12,819 nt of DNA, from assembly GCA_021286885.1 (NCBI GenBank), contig JAJTBM010000051.1, forward strand, positions 1-12,819. Reading direction: 5' to 3'. Below the pieces are notes generated by a model that ran no database searches, had not been told where the DNA came from, and saw only the letters and a program-made list of their open reading frames with translations. This document shows positions 1 through 6,613 of the stretch, one piece after another; the first letter of the stretch is position 1, and each line of letters starts with the position of its first letter. Source of the stretch: Rhodocyclales bacterium (GTDB taxonomy: Bacteria; Pseudomonadota; Gammaproteobacteria; Burkholderiales; Rhodocyclaceae). The position numbers and the translations under genes are program-made.

Positions 1-63
1 CAAAACCGCCTGGGCTGAACGCTTGATCTGTTTGCGGGCTGGGTTTAGAGCTGAAAGTGCGTG

Positions 64-252
64 CCCTCACCCCCGGCCCCTCTCCCTCAGGAGAGGGGTG
101 AACGACATGGGGCGTTGGTTGCAGCCTAAGCCCTTTTACTTTTGTGGAGAACCGCGCTGGGCGTTGATCCACGGCCTAAGCCCGTGAACCGCGCTGGGCG
201 TTGATCCACGGCCTAAGCCCCTCTACCTCAGGGAGAGGGGTTGGGGTGAGGG
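64..252. repeat. REP-pair-like intergenic repeat element
   Basis: Two related arms of about 35 bp lie in opposite orientation at 64-98 and 218-252. Each reads CCCTCACCCC followed by a CCCCTCTCC-type hairpin, and about 30 of 35 positions agree once one arm is reverse-complemented. The left arm folds as a perfect 9-bp stem (77-85 with 90-98, loop CTCA). The right arm folds as a 7-bp stem (218-224 with 234-240). Between the arms are the 35-bp direct repeats listed separately. This layout, two inverted palindromic units around a spacer, resembles the BIME/REP pairs scattered between genes in many proteobacteria. Bases 1-63 show nothing recognisable. Whether the element is repeated elsewhere in the genome cannot be seen here. 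Confidence 0.7.
149..220. repeat. 35-bp tandem direct repeat, two exact copies
   Basis: A 35-bp sequence at 149-183 is repeated exactly at 186-220, separated by the two bases GT (period 37). A diverged third copy is visible at 99-133, sharing GTGAAC at its start, the GGCGTTG core and the GCCTAAGCCC end. Each exact copy contains an 18-bp stretch (154-171 and 191-208) that also occurs inside the short-chain dehydrogenase gene at 2970-2987. The repeats lie inside the REP-pair-like element. Two copies with a 2-bp gap rule out a CRISPR array. Confidence 0.85.
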
Positions 253-390
253 AGAGCTTGGGAAAGCGGTGGAAACGTCTGTGCATGGTTGACGCGGGTG
301 ATTGAAACAACCCCCCAGCCCCCCGATTCTGCACCCCCATCCAAACCCTTCTGCACCCCCAGACAAGATCCCCCGCCGGCACTGGGCCAG

Positions 391-423
391 ACTGCTGCGT
401 ACAGCTTTTATAACAACAGCAGT
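391..423 (+). promoter_or_regulatory. Inverted repeat around a -10-like box upstream of the outer-membrane protein gene
   Basis: ACTGCTG (391-397) and CAGCAGT (417-423) form a perfect 7-bp inverted repeat with a 19-base spacer that contains TATAAC (409-414), a plausible -10 box. No convincing -35 box is seen 17 bases upstream. The right arm ends three bases before the Shine-Dalgarno GGAG (426-429). It could be an operator or a 5'-leader hairpin. The rest of 253-436 is C-rich, with a 13-bp direct repeat, TTCTGCACCCCCA, at 327-339 and 349-361. Confidence 0.3.
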
Positions 424-436
424 ACGGAGACGACCC

Positions 437-1309
437 ATGAACCCTTTGTTTTGCGCTCAGTTTCGCCCTGAGTTTCGTTCTTTGGCGCTGGCCTGTGGGC
501 TGGTGGCGTGGAGTGTGTCGGCTGTGGCCGATGTGAAGCCGGATGGTGGTGATTACCAGGCTGCGCCGCCGGGGACGGATTTGTTGGTGGTGTATGCCCA
601 GCATCATAGTGCCGATAGCCAGTATGCGCGGGGGAGCAAGGCGGCGGGTAATCTGGATCTGGGGCTGGATGTGGGGCTGTTGCGCTACGTGCATTTCACC
701 CGCTGGGGGGATTACATCGTGGATCCGCAGGTGATCCTGCCCTTTGGTCAGCAGAAGGTGGGCCTGGCGGATAGCCGGACGTCGGGGATTGGAGATGTGA
801 TTTTTGGCGGCACCTTGTGGACCATTGCCGATATGGACAAGGGCGAGCATCTGGGTTGGTCGGTATTCTTTGCCGCGCCCTCCGGGAGCGACAAGAATCA
901 GGGATTTGCGCTCAGCAATAACCGCTGGGCCACCGATTTGCAGGTGGGCTATGTGCGCCGCTTTGCGCCCCGGTGGTCGGTGGATCTGATTGGCGAGGTG
1001 GAGTTTTATCAAAACCAGCGGGATACCGGCGCCCGGCGTGACCCGCTGCTGCAAACCCATGCCCATTTGCGCTATCACCTGAATGATGCGACCCATTTCG
1101 GGGTGTCGTATCGCCATAGCTGGGGCGCCCAGGACAGCCTGGATGGGGTGGCCCAGACCAATCGGCGCAATAACGGCAATCTCACCCTCAGCGCGGCGAC
1201 CTTTCTGGCGCCGGGGCTGCAGGGCATGCTCCAGTACAGCTACGACACCCAGGTGCAGGATGGGCCGCTGACCCGGGGGATTCAGGCGCGGCTGGTGAAG
1301 ATTTTCTGA
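437..1309 (+). CDS. Outer-membrane beta-barrel protein, phenol-degradation MetA-type transporter family
   Basis: A 290-residue secreted protein. The start at 437 has GGAG at 426-429, seven bases upstream; an earlier in-frame ATG at 302 would add a proline-rich, non-signal-like extension and is rejected. Residues 1-31 look like a signal peptide: arginines near the start, the hydrophobic stretch LALACGLVAWSVSAVA, and likely cleavage after AVA before Asp32. The mature part has alternating polar/hydrophobic strands typical of a beta-barrel and ends in Phe, the usual last residue for BAM-dependent insertion. The pattern (ILPFGQQKVG, GIGDVIFGGTLW, YRHSWGAQD) fits the PF13557 family, often encoded near aromatic or hydrocarbon catabolic genes and thought to move hydrophobic substrates across the outer membrane. 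The substrate is unknown. The aldehyde dehydrogenase gene follows on the same strand after 154 bp, so a shared role is possible but not shown. Confidence 0.8.
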   Translation: MNPLFCAQFRPEFRSLALACGLVAWSVSAVADVKPDGGDYQAAPPGTDLLVVYAQHHSADSQYARGSKAAGNLDLGLDVGLLRYVHFTRWGDYIVDPQVILPFGQQKVGLADSRTSGIGDVIFGGTLWTIADMDKGEHLGWSVFFAAPSGSDKNQGFALSNNRWATDLQVGYVRRFAPRWSVDLIGEVEFYQNQRDTGARRDPLLQTHAHLRYHLNDATHFGVSYRHSWGAQDSLDGVAQTNRRNNGNLTLSAATFLAPGLQGMLQYSYDTQVQDGPLTRGIQARLVKIF

Positions 1310-1335
1310 GCAGGATTCTGGCGGGCAGCAGGCTG

Positions 1336-1357
1336 GCCGCAAGGATGTCCTTCGGGC
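1336..1357. terminator. Weak stem-loop after the outer-membrane protein gene
   Basis: GCCGCAAGGA (1336-1345) pairs with TCCTTCGGGC (1348-1357) in 8 of 10 positions across a 2-base gap, 26 bases past the stop codon. No T-run follows, so it is at best a weak terminator or a 3'-end stabilising hairpin. Confidence 0.25.
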
Positions 1358-1400
1358 AATGCCGGGGGGCGTCCTGTCATTTCGTCATTCATTTGAGCCA

Positions 1401-1440
1401 TTTTAATTTTTTCAGCTTTTCAGCTTTCTCGACTTTCAGC
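1401..1440. repeat. Period-8 degenerate repeat array (array 1)
   Basis: Octamers in register: TTTTCAGC at 1409 and again at 1417, a variant at 1425, and CTTTCAGC at 1433; the octamer at 1401 is an AT-rich variant. On the minus strand the unit reads GCTGAAAA or GCTGAAAG. The AT-rich array ends 23 bp before the aldehyde dehydrogenase start. It belongs with the arrays at 9208-9263 and 12753-12800. Confidence 0.6.
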
Positions 1441-1463
1441 GATAACAACAGGAAACCCGCGCC

Positions 1464-2888
1464 ATGCAAAGCTATCCCATGATTATCAACGGCCAGCCGG
1501 TTTTGACCGAAGCGCTGCTCGACGTTATCAACCCGGCCACGGGGCGTCCCTTTGCCCAGGTGGCGGCGGGGGATGCGCAGCATGCGGAGTTGGCCATTGC
1601 TGCGGCCAAGGCGGCCTTTCCGGGCTGGAGCCGGCGGCCCGATGCCGAGCGGCGCGAATTGCTCCATGTGCTGGCGGGGCTGCTCGAAACCCATATGCCG
1701 GAGCTGATGCAGCTCGTCACCCAGGAGTCCGGCAAGCCCCTGGACGGGCTCAACCATGTGGGTTCGGGCATGGAGGTGGGCGGCGCCATGGTGTGGACCC
1801 GCGCCACGGCGGCCCTCGATATTCCGGTGGATCTGATTCAGGACAATGCGCAGGCCCGGGTGGAGGTGCATCGCAAGCCCCTGGGCGTGGTGGCGTCCAT
1901 CACTCCCTGGAACTGGCCGTTGATGATTGCTATTTGGCACATCATGCCCGCCCTGCGTGCCGGCAATACGGTGGTGATCAAGCCTGCCTCCCTGACGCCG
2001 GTGGCCACCCTGCGCTTCATCGCGCTGGCCAATCAGGTGCTGCCCGCCGGGGTGCTGAATGTCATCACCGGCGACCGGGAGGTGGGCGGCGTGCTCACCA
2101 GCCACCCGGACGTGGCCAAGGTGGTGTTTACCGGCTCCACCCCCACTGGGCGCCACATCATGAGCAGCGCCGCGCCCACCCTCAAGCGCCTCACCCTGGA
2201 GCTGGGCGGCAACGATGCGGGCATCGTGCTGCCGGATGCAGACCCGAAGGCCATCGCGCCCCGCTTGTTTGGCGTGGCTTTCCACAACAATGGCCAGACC
2301 TGCGCCTGCCTCAAGCGCCTGTTTGTGCATGAAAGCATTTACGAGGAACTGTGCGCCGAACTGGCCCGCCTCGCCCGGGAAGTGGTGGTGGGCGACGGCC
2401 TCAAGCCCGAAACCCAGCTCGGGCCGGTGCAGAACCCGGCCCAGCGCCTGCTGGTGCATGGGCTGGTGGAGGAGGCCCGGGCCAAGGGCGCCCGGGTGCT
2501 GGCCGGGGGGGAGTTCCTGGCCGGCGAAGGCTTCTTCTACGCGCCCACCGTGATCGCCGATGCCTGCGAGGGGATGCGCGTGGTGGATGAGGAACAGTTC
2601 GGCCCGGTGCTGCCGGTGATCCGCTACCGCAGCATCGAGCAGGCCCTGGAGCAGGCTAACCGGGGCGAAAACGGTCTGGGCGGCTCGGTCTGGTCGGGCA
2701 ATCTGGCCCTCGCCACTGAAATCGCCCAGCGCCTGGAGTGCGGCACTGCCTGGGTGAACGACCACGGCGCTCTCCAGCCCGACGCGCCCTTTGGCGGCAT
2801 CAAGCAATCGGGCCTGGGCACCGAGTTTGGCCTTTACGGCCTGGAGGAGTTCATGAACCTCCAGACCGTCAAGGTGGTGAAGGGCTGA
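1464..2888 (+). CDS. NAD(P)-dependent aldehyde dehydrogenase
   Basis: A 474-residue soluble member of the aldehyde dehydrogenase superfamily, which oxidises aldehydes to carboxylates with NAD(P)+. The active-site set is complete: Asn150 in PWNWP, Lys173 in VIKPA, the nucleotide loop FTGS at 222-225, general base Glu246 in LELGG, nucleophile Cys280 in NNGQTC, and Glu377/Phe379 in EEQFGP. The text around the nucleophile (NNGQTCACLKRLFVHESIY) and the C-terminal HGALQPDAPFGGIKQSG resembles the subgroup typified by Streptomyces AldA. That subgroup assignment is from memory, and the natural aldehyde is unknown. The start at 1464 has AGGA about ten bases upstream (1450-1453); Met6 lacks a better site. 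The gene lies 154 bp downstream of the outer-membrane protein gene and converges on the short-chain dehydrogenase gene 51 bp away. Confidence 0.93.
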   Translation: MQSYPMIINGQPVLTEALLDVINPATGRPFAQVAAGDAQHAELAIAAAKAAFPGWSRRPDAERRELLHVLAGLLETHMPELMQLVTQESGKPLDGLNHVGSGMEVGGAMVWTRATAALDIPVDLIQDNAQARVEVHRKPLGVVASITPWNWPLMIAIWHIMPALRAGNTVVIKPASLTPVATLRFIALANQVLPAGVLNVITGDREVGGVLTSHPDVAKVVFTGSTPTGRHIMSSAAPTLKRLTLELGGNDAGIVLPDADPKAIAPRLFGVAFHNNGQTCACLKRLFVHESIYEELCAELARLAREVVVGDGLKPETQLGPVQNPAQRLLVHGLVEEARAKGARVLAGGEFLAGEGFFYAPTVIADACEGMRVVDEEQFGPVLPVIRYRSIEQALEQANRGENGLGGSVWSGNLALATEIAQRLECGTAWVNDHGALQPDAPFGGIKQSGLGTEFGLYGLEEFMNLQTVKVVKG

Positions 2889-2926
2889 GGCCCGCAGGCC
2901 GGGCCGGGTGCCGCTCTGCGCCCGGC
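2889..2926. terminator. GC-rich hairpins between convergent genes
   Basis: Between the stops of the aldehyde dehydrogenase and the short-chain dehydrogenase, GGCCCG (2889-2894) pairs with CGGGCC (2900-2905). An overlapping, stronger stem of nine pairs including one G-T is formed by 2903-2911 with 2918-2926. The two stems share 2903-2905 and so compete. No T-run is present on either strand, so terminator function is inferred from the convergent position. Confidence 0.4.
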
Positions 2927-2939
2927 GCCGCCCCCGGCC

Positions 2940-3725
2940 TCAGACGAACATGCCGCCCGAGGCTTCGATGCGCTGGGCGTTGATCCAGCCGCTTTCGTCG
3001 GCCAGCAGGCTGGCCACCACCTGGCCGATGTCATCGGGCTGGCCGACCCGGCCCAGGGCGGTCTGGCTGGCAACAAAGGCGTTGAGCTGGGCGTTGTCCC
3101 GCACGGCGCCGCCGCCAAAGTCGGTTTCAATGGCGCCGGGGGCGAGGGTGTTCACCCGGATGCCCCGGGCGCCCAATTCTTTGGCCTGGTAGCGGCTTAG
3201 CACCTCAATCCCGCCCTTCATGGCCGCATAGGCCGCGTAGCCCGGCAGTGAAAAGCGGGTCAGGCCGCTGGACACATTCAGGATGCTGCCCCCGTCGGCC
3301 AGCAGGGGCAGCAGGGTTTGGGTGAGGAAGAAGGGGCCCTTCAGGTGGGTGTTCAGCAGCTGGTCGAACTGGGCTTCGGTGGTGTCGGCAAAGGCGGCGT
3401 GGATGCCCATGCCGGCGTTATTCACCAGCGCATCAAACTGGGCCCGGCCCCAGGTGTGGGCCAGGGCTGCTTCAAGCTGCTGGGCAAACCCGGCAAACTG
3501 GCGGGTATCGGCCACGTCCAGGGGCAGGGCGACGGCCTTGCGCCCCAGCGCTTCGATCTGGGCCACCACCTGGGCGGCTGCGTCGGCCTGGCTGCGATAG
3601 GTGAGGATCACATCCATGCCCCGGGCGGCGAGCTGGAGCGCTGCGTTGCGGCCCAGGCCCCGGCTGGCGCCGGTGATGAGGGCAATCTTGGGGGTAGAGA
3701 TGGGGGTCGAGGTTGGGGTGGTCAT
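2940..3725 (-). CDS. Short-chain dehydrogenase/reductase (SDR), FabG-like
   Basis: A 261-residue NAD(P)-dependent oxidoreductase of the classical SDR family. Visible are the Rossmann motif TGASRGLG (18-25), NNAG (102-105), catalytic Ser153, and Tyr166/Lys170 in the YxxxK motif, followed by the PG segment of LAPGAIETDF. Arg22 in the glycine motif and the TYRS segment after strand 2 suggest NADPH. The family reduces carbonyls or oxidises secondary alcohols; the substrate here is unknown. The start at 3725 is chosen because GGAG lies seven bases upstream on the minus strand and the preceding 49 in-frame codons are not SDR-like. The gene is divergent from a LysR regulator with 145 bp between them, the usual layout for a regulator controlling its neighbour. 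Confidence 0.92.
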   Translation of the reverse strand: MTTPTSTPISTPKIALITGASRGLGRNAALQLAARGMDVILTYRSQADAAAQVVAQIEALGRKAVALPLDVADTRQFAGFAQQLEAALAHTWGRAQFDALVNNAGMGIHAAFADTTEAQFDQLLNTHLKGPFFLTQTLLPLLADGGSILNVSSGLTRFSLPGYAAYAAMKGGIEVLSRYQAKELGARGIRVNTLAPGAIETDFGGGAVRDNAQLNAFVASQTALGRVGQPDDIGQVVASLLADESGWINAQRIEASGGMFV

Positions 3726-3870
3726 GGCGGTACTCCGTGCAGGTGAGGCGTTGAGAACAGGTAACAGGTGCCCAGTGTATTGATCTGAATCTACCCGATA
3801 AATGGGCGGTTTTTGGCTACACTGTCTGAGTTTCAAGAACAATACACCCTCACACGAAAGCAGGCCCGGC
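3726..3870. promoter_or_regulatory. Divergent promoter region, SDR and LysR regulator
   Basis: The 145-bp gap is AT-richer than the flanking genes and must carry both start regions. GTGTATTG (3775-3782) and CAATACAC (3840-3847) are a perfect 8-bp inverted repeat whose arms are 65 bp apart, one near each gene. On the minus strand TACACT (3779-3774) overlaps the first arm and could be the SDR -10 box, with a poor TTTATC -35 box 17 bp upstream. These may be LysR half-sites. No clear symmetric T-N11-A site was found. Confidence 0.35.
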
Positions 3871-4776
3871 ATGGATCAACTGGATGCAATGCGGATTTTT
3901 TTGCGGGTGGCCGAGCTGGCGAGCTTCACCCAGGCGGCCACCAGCCTGGGGCTGCCCAAGGCGAGCGTATCGGGGGCGGTGCAGCGCCTCGAAACCCAGC
4001 TCGGGGTGCGGCTGCTCCAGCGCACCACCCGCCGCGTCCAGCTCACCCAGGATGGGCAGGCGTATTACGAGCGCAGCCGCGATCTGCTGGCCGACATGGA
4101 GGAGCTGCACGGCATGTTCAGCCGCGATGCCACCCGGCTCACCGGGCGCCTGCGGGTGGACATGCCCGCCAGCCTGGCCCGCCTCGGGCTGCTGCCCCGG
4201 CTGCCGGAATTTCTGGCCCAGCATCCGGGCCTGGCCCTGGAACTGGGCTGCAGCGACCGCCGGGTGGATCTGGTGCGGGAAGGCTTTGATTGCGTGATCC
4301 GGGTCGGCGCTCTGGCCGATTCCTCGCTGGTGGCCCGTCCCCTGGGCCTGCTCAGGCAGATCAACTGCGCCAGCCCGGCCTATCTGGCCCGCCACGGGGT
4401 GCCCCAGGGGCTGGACGATCTGGCCGCCCATCGCATCGTCCATTACCAGTCGGTGCTGGGTGGGCAGGCGCCCGTGTTCGAGTATCTGGATGGGGCCGGC
4501 CTATGCTGCAGTCTGCCGATGGAGGCGGCCCTGACGGTGAACGCCACCGATGCCTATGCGGCCGCCTGCCTCGCCGGGCTGGGCATCATCCAGTCGCCCC
4601 GGGCAGGCCTTCGGGCCTATCTGGCCGAAGGGCGCCTGGTGGAGATTCTGCCCGATTACGCCGCGCCGCCCCTGCCGGTGCATCTGCTCTATCCCAACCG
4701 GCGCCATTTGCCGCGCCGGGTGCAGGCTTTCATGGGTTGGGTGGCCGAAGCCCTGGGGGATTACCTGCAGGCTTGA
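3871..4776 (+). CDS. LysR-family transcriptional regulator
   Basis: A 301-residue LysR-type regulator of normal family length. The N-terminal winged helix-turn-helix spans about residues 3-62, with the recognition region around ASFTQAATSLGLPKASVSGA and the typical QRLETQLGVRLLQRTTR that follows. The C-terminal part from about residue 90 is the effector-binding domain; its ligand cannot be read. The start at 3871 gives the canonical MDQLDAMRIFLRVAE opening; the ribosome site is weak (AGG, six bases upstream). It is transcribed away from the SDR gene, which is its most likely target together with its own promoter. Its 3' end overlaps the convergent truC gene by 16 bp. Confidence 0.9.
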   Translation: MDQLDAMRIFLRVAELASFTQAATSLGLPKASVSGAVQRLETQLGVRLLQRTTRRVQLTQDGQAYYERSRDLLADMEELHGMFSRDATRLTGRLRVDMPASLARLGLLPRLPEFLAQHPGLALELGCSDRRVDLVREGFDCVIRVGALADSSLVARPLGLLRQINCASPAYLARHGVPQGLDDLAAHRIVHYQSVLGGQAPVFEYLDGAGLCCSLPMEAALTVNATDAYAAACLAGLGIIQSPRAGLRAYLAEGRLVEILPDYAAPPLPVHLLYPNRRHLPRRVQAFMGWVAEALGDYLQA

Positions 4777-5543
4777 AGCGTGGCTACCTGGGCGCCCCAG
4801 CCCAGCCCGTCCATCACCCGCACAAAATCTCCGTCCACCGGCGCTTCCAGCACCAGGGGCGCCCCCGTGTGGGGGTGGGTGAGGGCCATGCGGGTGCAGG
4901 CGAGCAGCATGCGCTGGTTGCCGTAGAGTTCTTGAAACAACCGGTTGTGGCGCCCCTTGCCGAAGGTTGAATCCCCAATGATGGGGTGGGCGATGTGCTT
5001 TAGGTGGCGCCGGATCTGGTGCCGCCGCCCGGTGTGGGGGGTGAGTTCCACCAGCGCGTAGCGGCTGCTCGGGTAGCGATCCACCGCATACGGAATCTCT
5101 GCCACCGCCAGCCGGCGGTAGTCGGTGCGCGCCTCCTGGGCGGCCTGGCTGCTGGCCTCGCCCTGAAACTCCAGATCGTCCCGCTCCCGGCTCAGGGCGT
5201 GGTCGATGCTGCCGGCCTCGGGCGGATGCCCGCGCACAATCGCCAGGTAGCGCTTGTCCACCTGCTGGGCCTCGAACTGCCGGGTGAGCCGCCGGGCGGT
5301 GTCCTTGTCGAGGGCGAACAGCAGCACTCCCGAGGTGCCCCGGTCTAGCCGATGCACCGGAAACACATGCCGCCCGATCTGGTCGCGCAGCAACTGCACC
5401 GCAAACCGGGTTTCATGCCGATCCAGCACCGTCCGGTGCACCAGCAGCCCCGAAGGCTTGTGGATCGCAACGAGGCTGTCGTCCTGAAAAAGGATGGGAA
5501 GGGGAGGCTCGGGGGCGGGCGAGGGCAGGGTGGGGGTGTGCAT
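4761..5543 (-). CDS. truC: tRNA pseudouridine(65) synthase TruC
   Basis: A 260-residue RluA-superfamily pseudouridine synthase that isomerises U65 of certain tRNAs in the cytoplasm. Catalytic Asp67 lies in HRLDR (64-68), followed by GTSGVLLFAL. The opening LPILFQDDSLVAIHKPSGLLVHR and the segments RYPSSRYALVEL, GRRHQIRRHLKHIAHPIIGDS and LTHPHTG closely track E. coli TruC as I recall it, better than RluA, RluC or RluD. There is no S4 domain, consistent with TruC. The start at 5543 leaves a Pro-rich extension of about 14 residues relative to E. coli and has no obvious Shine-Dalgarno; no better ATG lies downstream. It is divergent from tcuR (128 bp apart) and overlaps the LysR gene tail by 16 bp, so no room remains for a terminator between them. 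Confidence 0.9.
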   Translation of the reverse strand: MHTPTLPSPAPEPPLPILFQDDSLVAIHKPSGLLVHRTVLDRHETRFAVQLLRDQIGRHVFPVHRLDRGTSGVLLFALDKDTARRLTRQFEAQQVDKRYLAIVRGHPPEAGSIDHALSRERDDLEFQGEASSQAAQEARTDYRRLAVAEIPYAVDRYPSSRYALVELTPHTGRRHQIRRHLKHIAHPIIGDSTFGKGRHNRLFQELYGNQRMLLACTRMALTHPHTGAPLVLEAPVDGDFVRVMDGLGWGAQVATLQACR

Positions 5544-5558
5544 GGGGCGCGATGGTAG

Positions 5559-5599
5559 CGGGTTTGGGGAAGGGGGGCCAAACCCGGGGCTGGGTTTTT
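5559..5599. promoter_or_regulatory. Three-segment alternative pairing region between truC and tcuR
   Basis: CGGGTTTGG (5559-5567) is a perfect 9-bp inverted partner of CCAAACCCG (5578-5586). The middle segment can instead pair six bases (AAACCC, 5580-5585) with GGGTTT (5592-5597), which runs into extra T's. The two folds exclude each other. This could be an attenuator-like leader, or simply repeated half-sites for a regulator. Downstream, GGCGGC (5626-5631) pairs with GCCGCC (5645-5650). The palindrome CCCCATGGGG (5655-5664) covers the weak tcuR ribosome site. Confidence 0.3.
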
Positions 5600-5671
5600 G
5601 TCCGGGGGCCGGGCGCAGTAGACTGGGCGGCGCGATGAGAGGGGGCCGCCGGCACCCCATGGGGATGCAGC

Positions 5672-6598
5672 ATGGAATTAAGACAGTTGCGCTACTTTGT
5701 CAGCGTGGTGGCCCAGGGCAGCATGGGGCGTGCCGCGCTGGAGCTGGGCGTGGGTACATCGGCCTTGAGCCAGCAGATCAGCCGGCTGGAGGGCGAGCTG
5801 GCCACCCGCCTGCTCCAGCGCACGTCCTCCGGCGTGGTGCCCACCGATGCCGGGCTGGCATTCTGGCGTCAGGCTCAGCTGGCGATCCGCCACGCCGATG
5901 ACGCCATGCGGGCTGCCCAGCAGGCGCGGCTTTCGGGCCATGTCAGCGTGGGCATGGCCCCCAGTACCACCGGGGTACTGGGCCTGCCCTTCATGGCGGC
6001 CATGCGCGCCCGCTACCCGGACATCCGCCTGCATCTGGTGGAAAACCTGTCGGGCAACCTGGCCACCATGCTGGGGGCGCGCCAGCTGGATCTGGCCATT
6101 TTGTTTCAGGTGGAGCGCACCCAGCGCTGGAGCGTCCAGCCCCTGCTGGAGGAGCGCCTGTTCCTGATCTGCCGCCAGGATCTGCCCCATGCCCCGGCGG
6201 GCGTGCATATCAGCCTGGCCCAGCTGGGAGATATTCCGCTGATCCTGCCCAGCGGCTCCCATGGGTTGCGTACCCGCCTGAACACCGTGTTTGCCCACGG
6301 GGATCACCCCCTCAACATCGTCGCTGAGATCGACGGTCTGCCGCTGCTGATGGATGCGGTGGGCGCCGGCTATGGGGCCACCATCCAGCCCGGGGCGGCG
6401 GTTGCACGCCTGCCGGCAGACCAGTTCCGCCTGATCGAGATCATTGATACCGGGGTGAATCGGCCCAATCTGCTGGTGAGTCTGTCCGATGATGAGCTCT
6501 CCCCGGCGGGGCTGGCGACCCGCGTGGTGCTGCAGCAGGTGGCCGCAGGCCTGGCAGACGATGGGCGCTGGCTGGGGGCTACTGTTTACAATCGCTAA
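5672..6598 (+). CDS. tcuR: LysR-family regulator of tricarballylate utilisation, TcuR
   Basis: A 308-residue LysR-type regulator. The helix-turn-helix domain covers about residues 2-60 (MELRQLRYFVSVVAQGS, then SALSQQISRLEGELATRLLQRT), followed by an effector-binding domain from about residue 90. In Salmonella, TcuR lies directly upstream of tcuABC in the same orientation and activates them in response to tricarballylate; the same order here supports the name. The start at 5672 gives the canonical LysR N-terminus; nearby ATGs at 5659 and 5665 are out of frame. The ribosome site is weak (GGGG, 5661-5664) and lies inside the palindrome CCCCATGGGG. tcuA begins 79 bp downstream after a structured spacer. 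The family is certain; the exact effector is inferred from context. Confidence 0.88.
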   Translation: MELRQLRYFVSVVAQGSMGRAALELGVGTSALSQQISRLEGELATRLLQRTSSGVVPTDAGLAFWRQAQLAIRHADDAMRAAQQARLSGHVSVGMAPSTTGVLGLPFMAAMRARYPDIRLHLVENLSGNLATMLGARQLDLAILFQVERTQRWSVQPLLEERLFLICRQDLPHAPAGVHISLAQLGDIPLILPSGSHGLRTRLNTVFAHGDHPLNIVAEIDGLPLLMDAVGAGYGATIQPGAAVARLPADQFRLIEIIDTGVNRPNLLVSLSDDELSPAGLATRVVLQQVAAGLADDGRWLGATVYNR

Positions 6599-6613
6599 AC
6601 ACCCCTTGGTTGA

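Noticed and set aside
149..220. Possible CRISPR array from the 35-bp direct repeats
   Set aside because: Only two exact copies separated by 2 bp, with no spacers and no cas genes.
384..398. Possible sigma-54 promoter (GG and GC ten bases apart) upstream of the outer-membrane protein gene
   Set aside because: Only the GG/GC spacing fits; the flanking bases do not match TGGCACG or TTGCA.
1389..2807. A 472-codon open frame on the minus strand opposite the aldehyde dehydrogenase gene
   Set aside because: It is a GC-driven shadow frame: low-complexity, His/Gly/Gln-rich translation without recognisable domains, fully opposite a gene with an intact active site.
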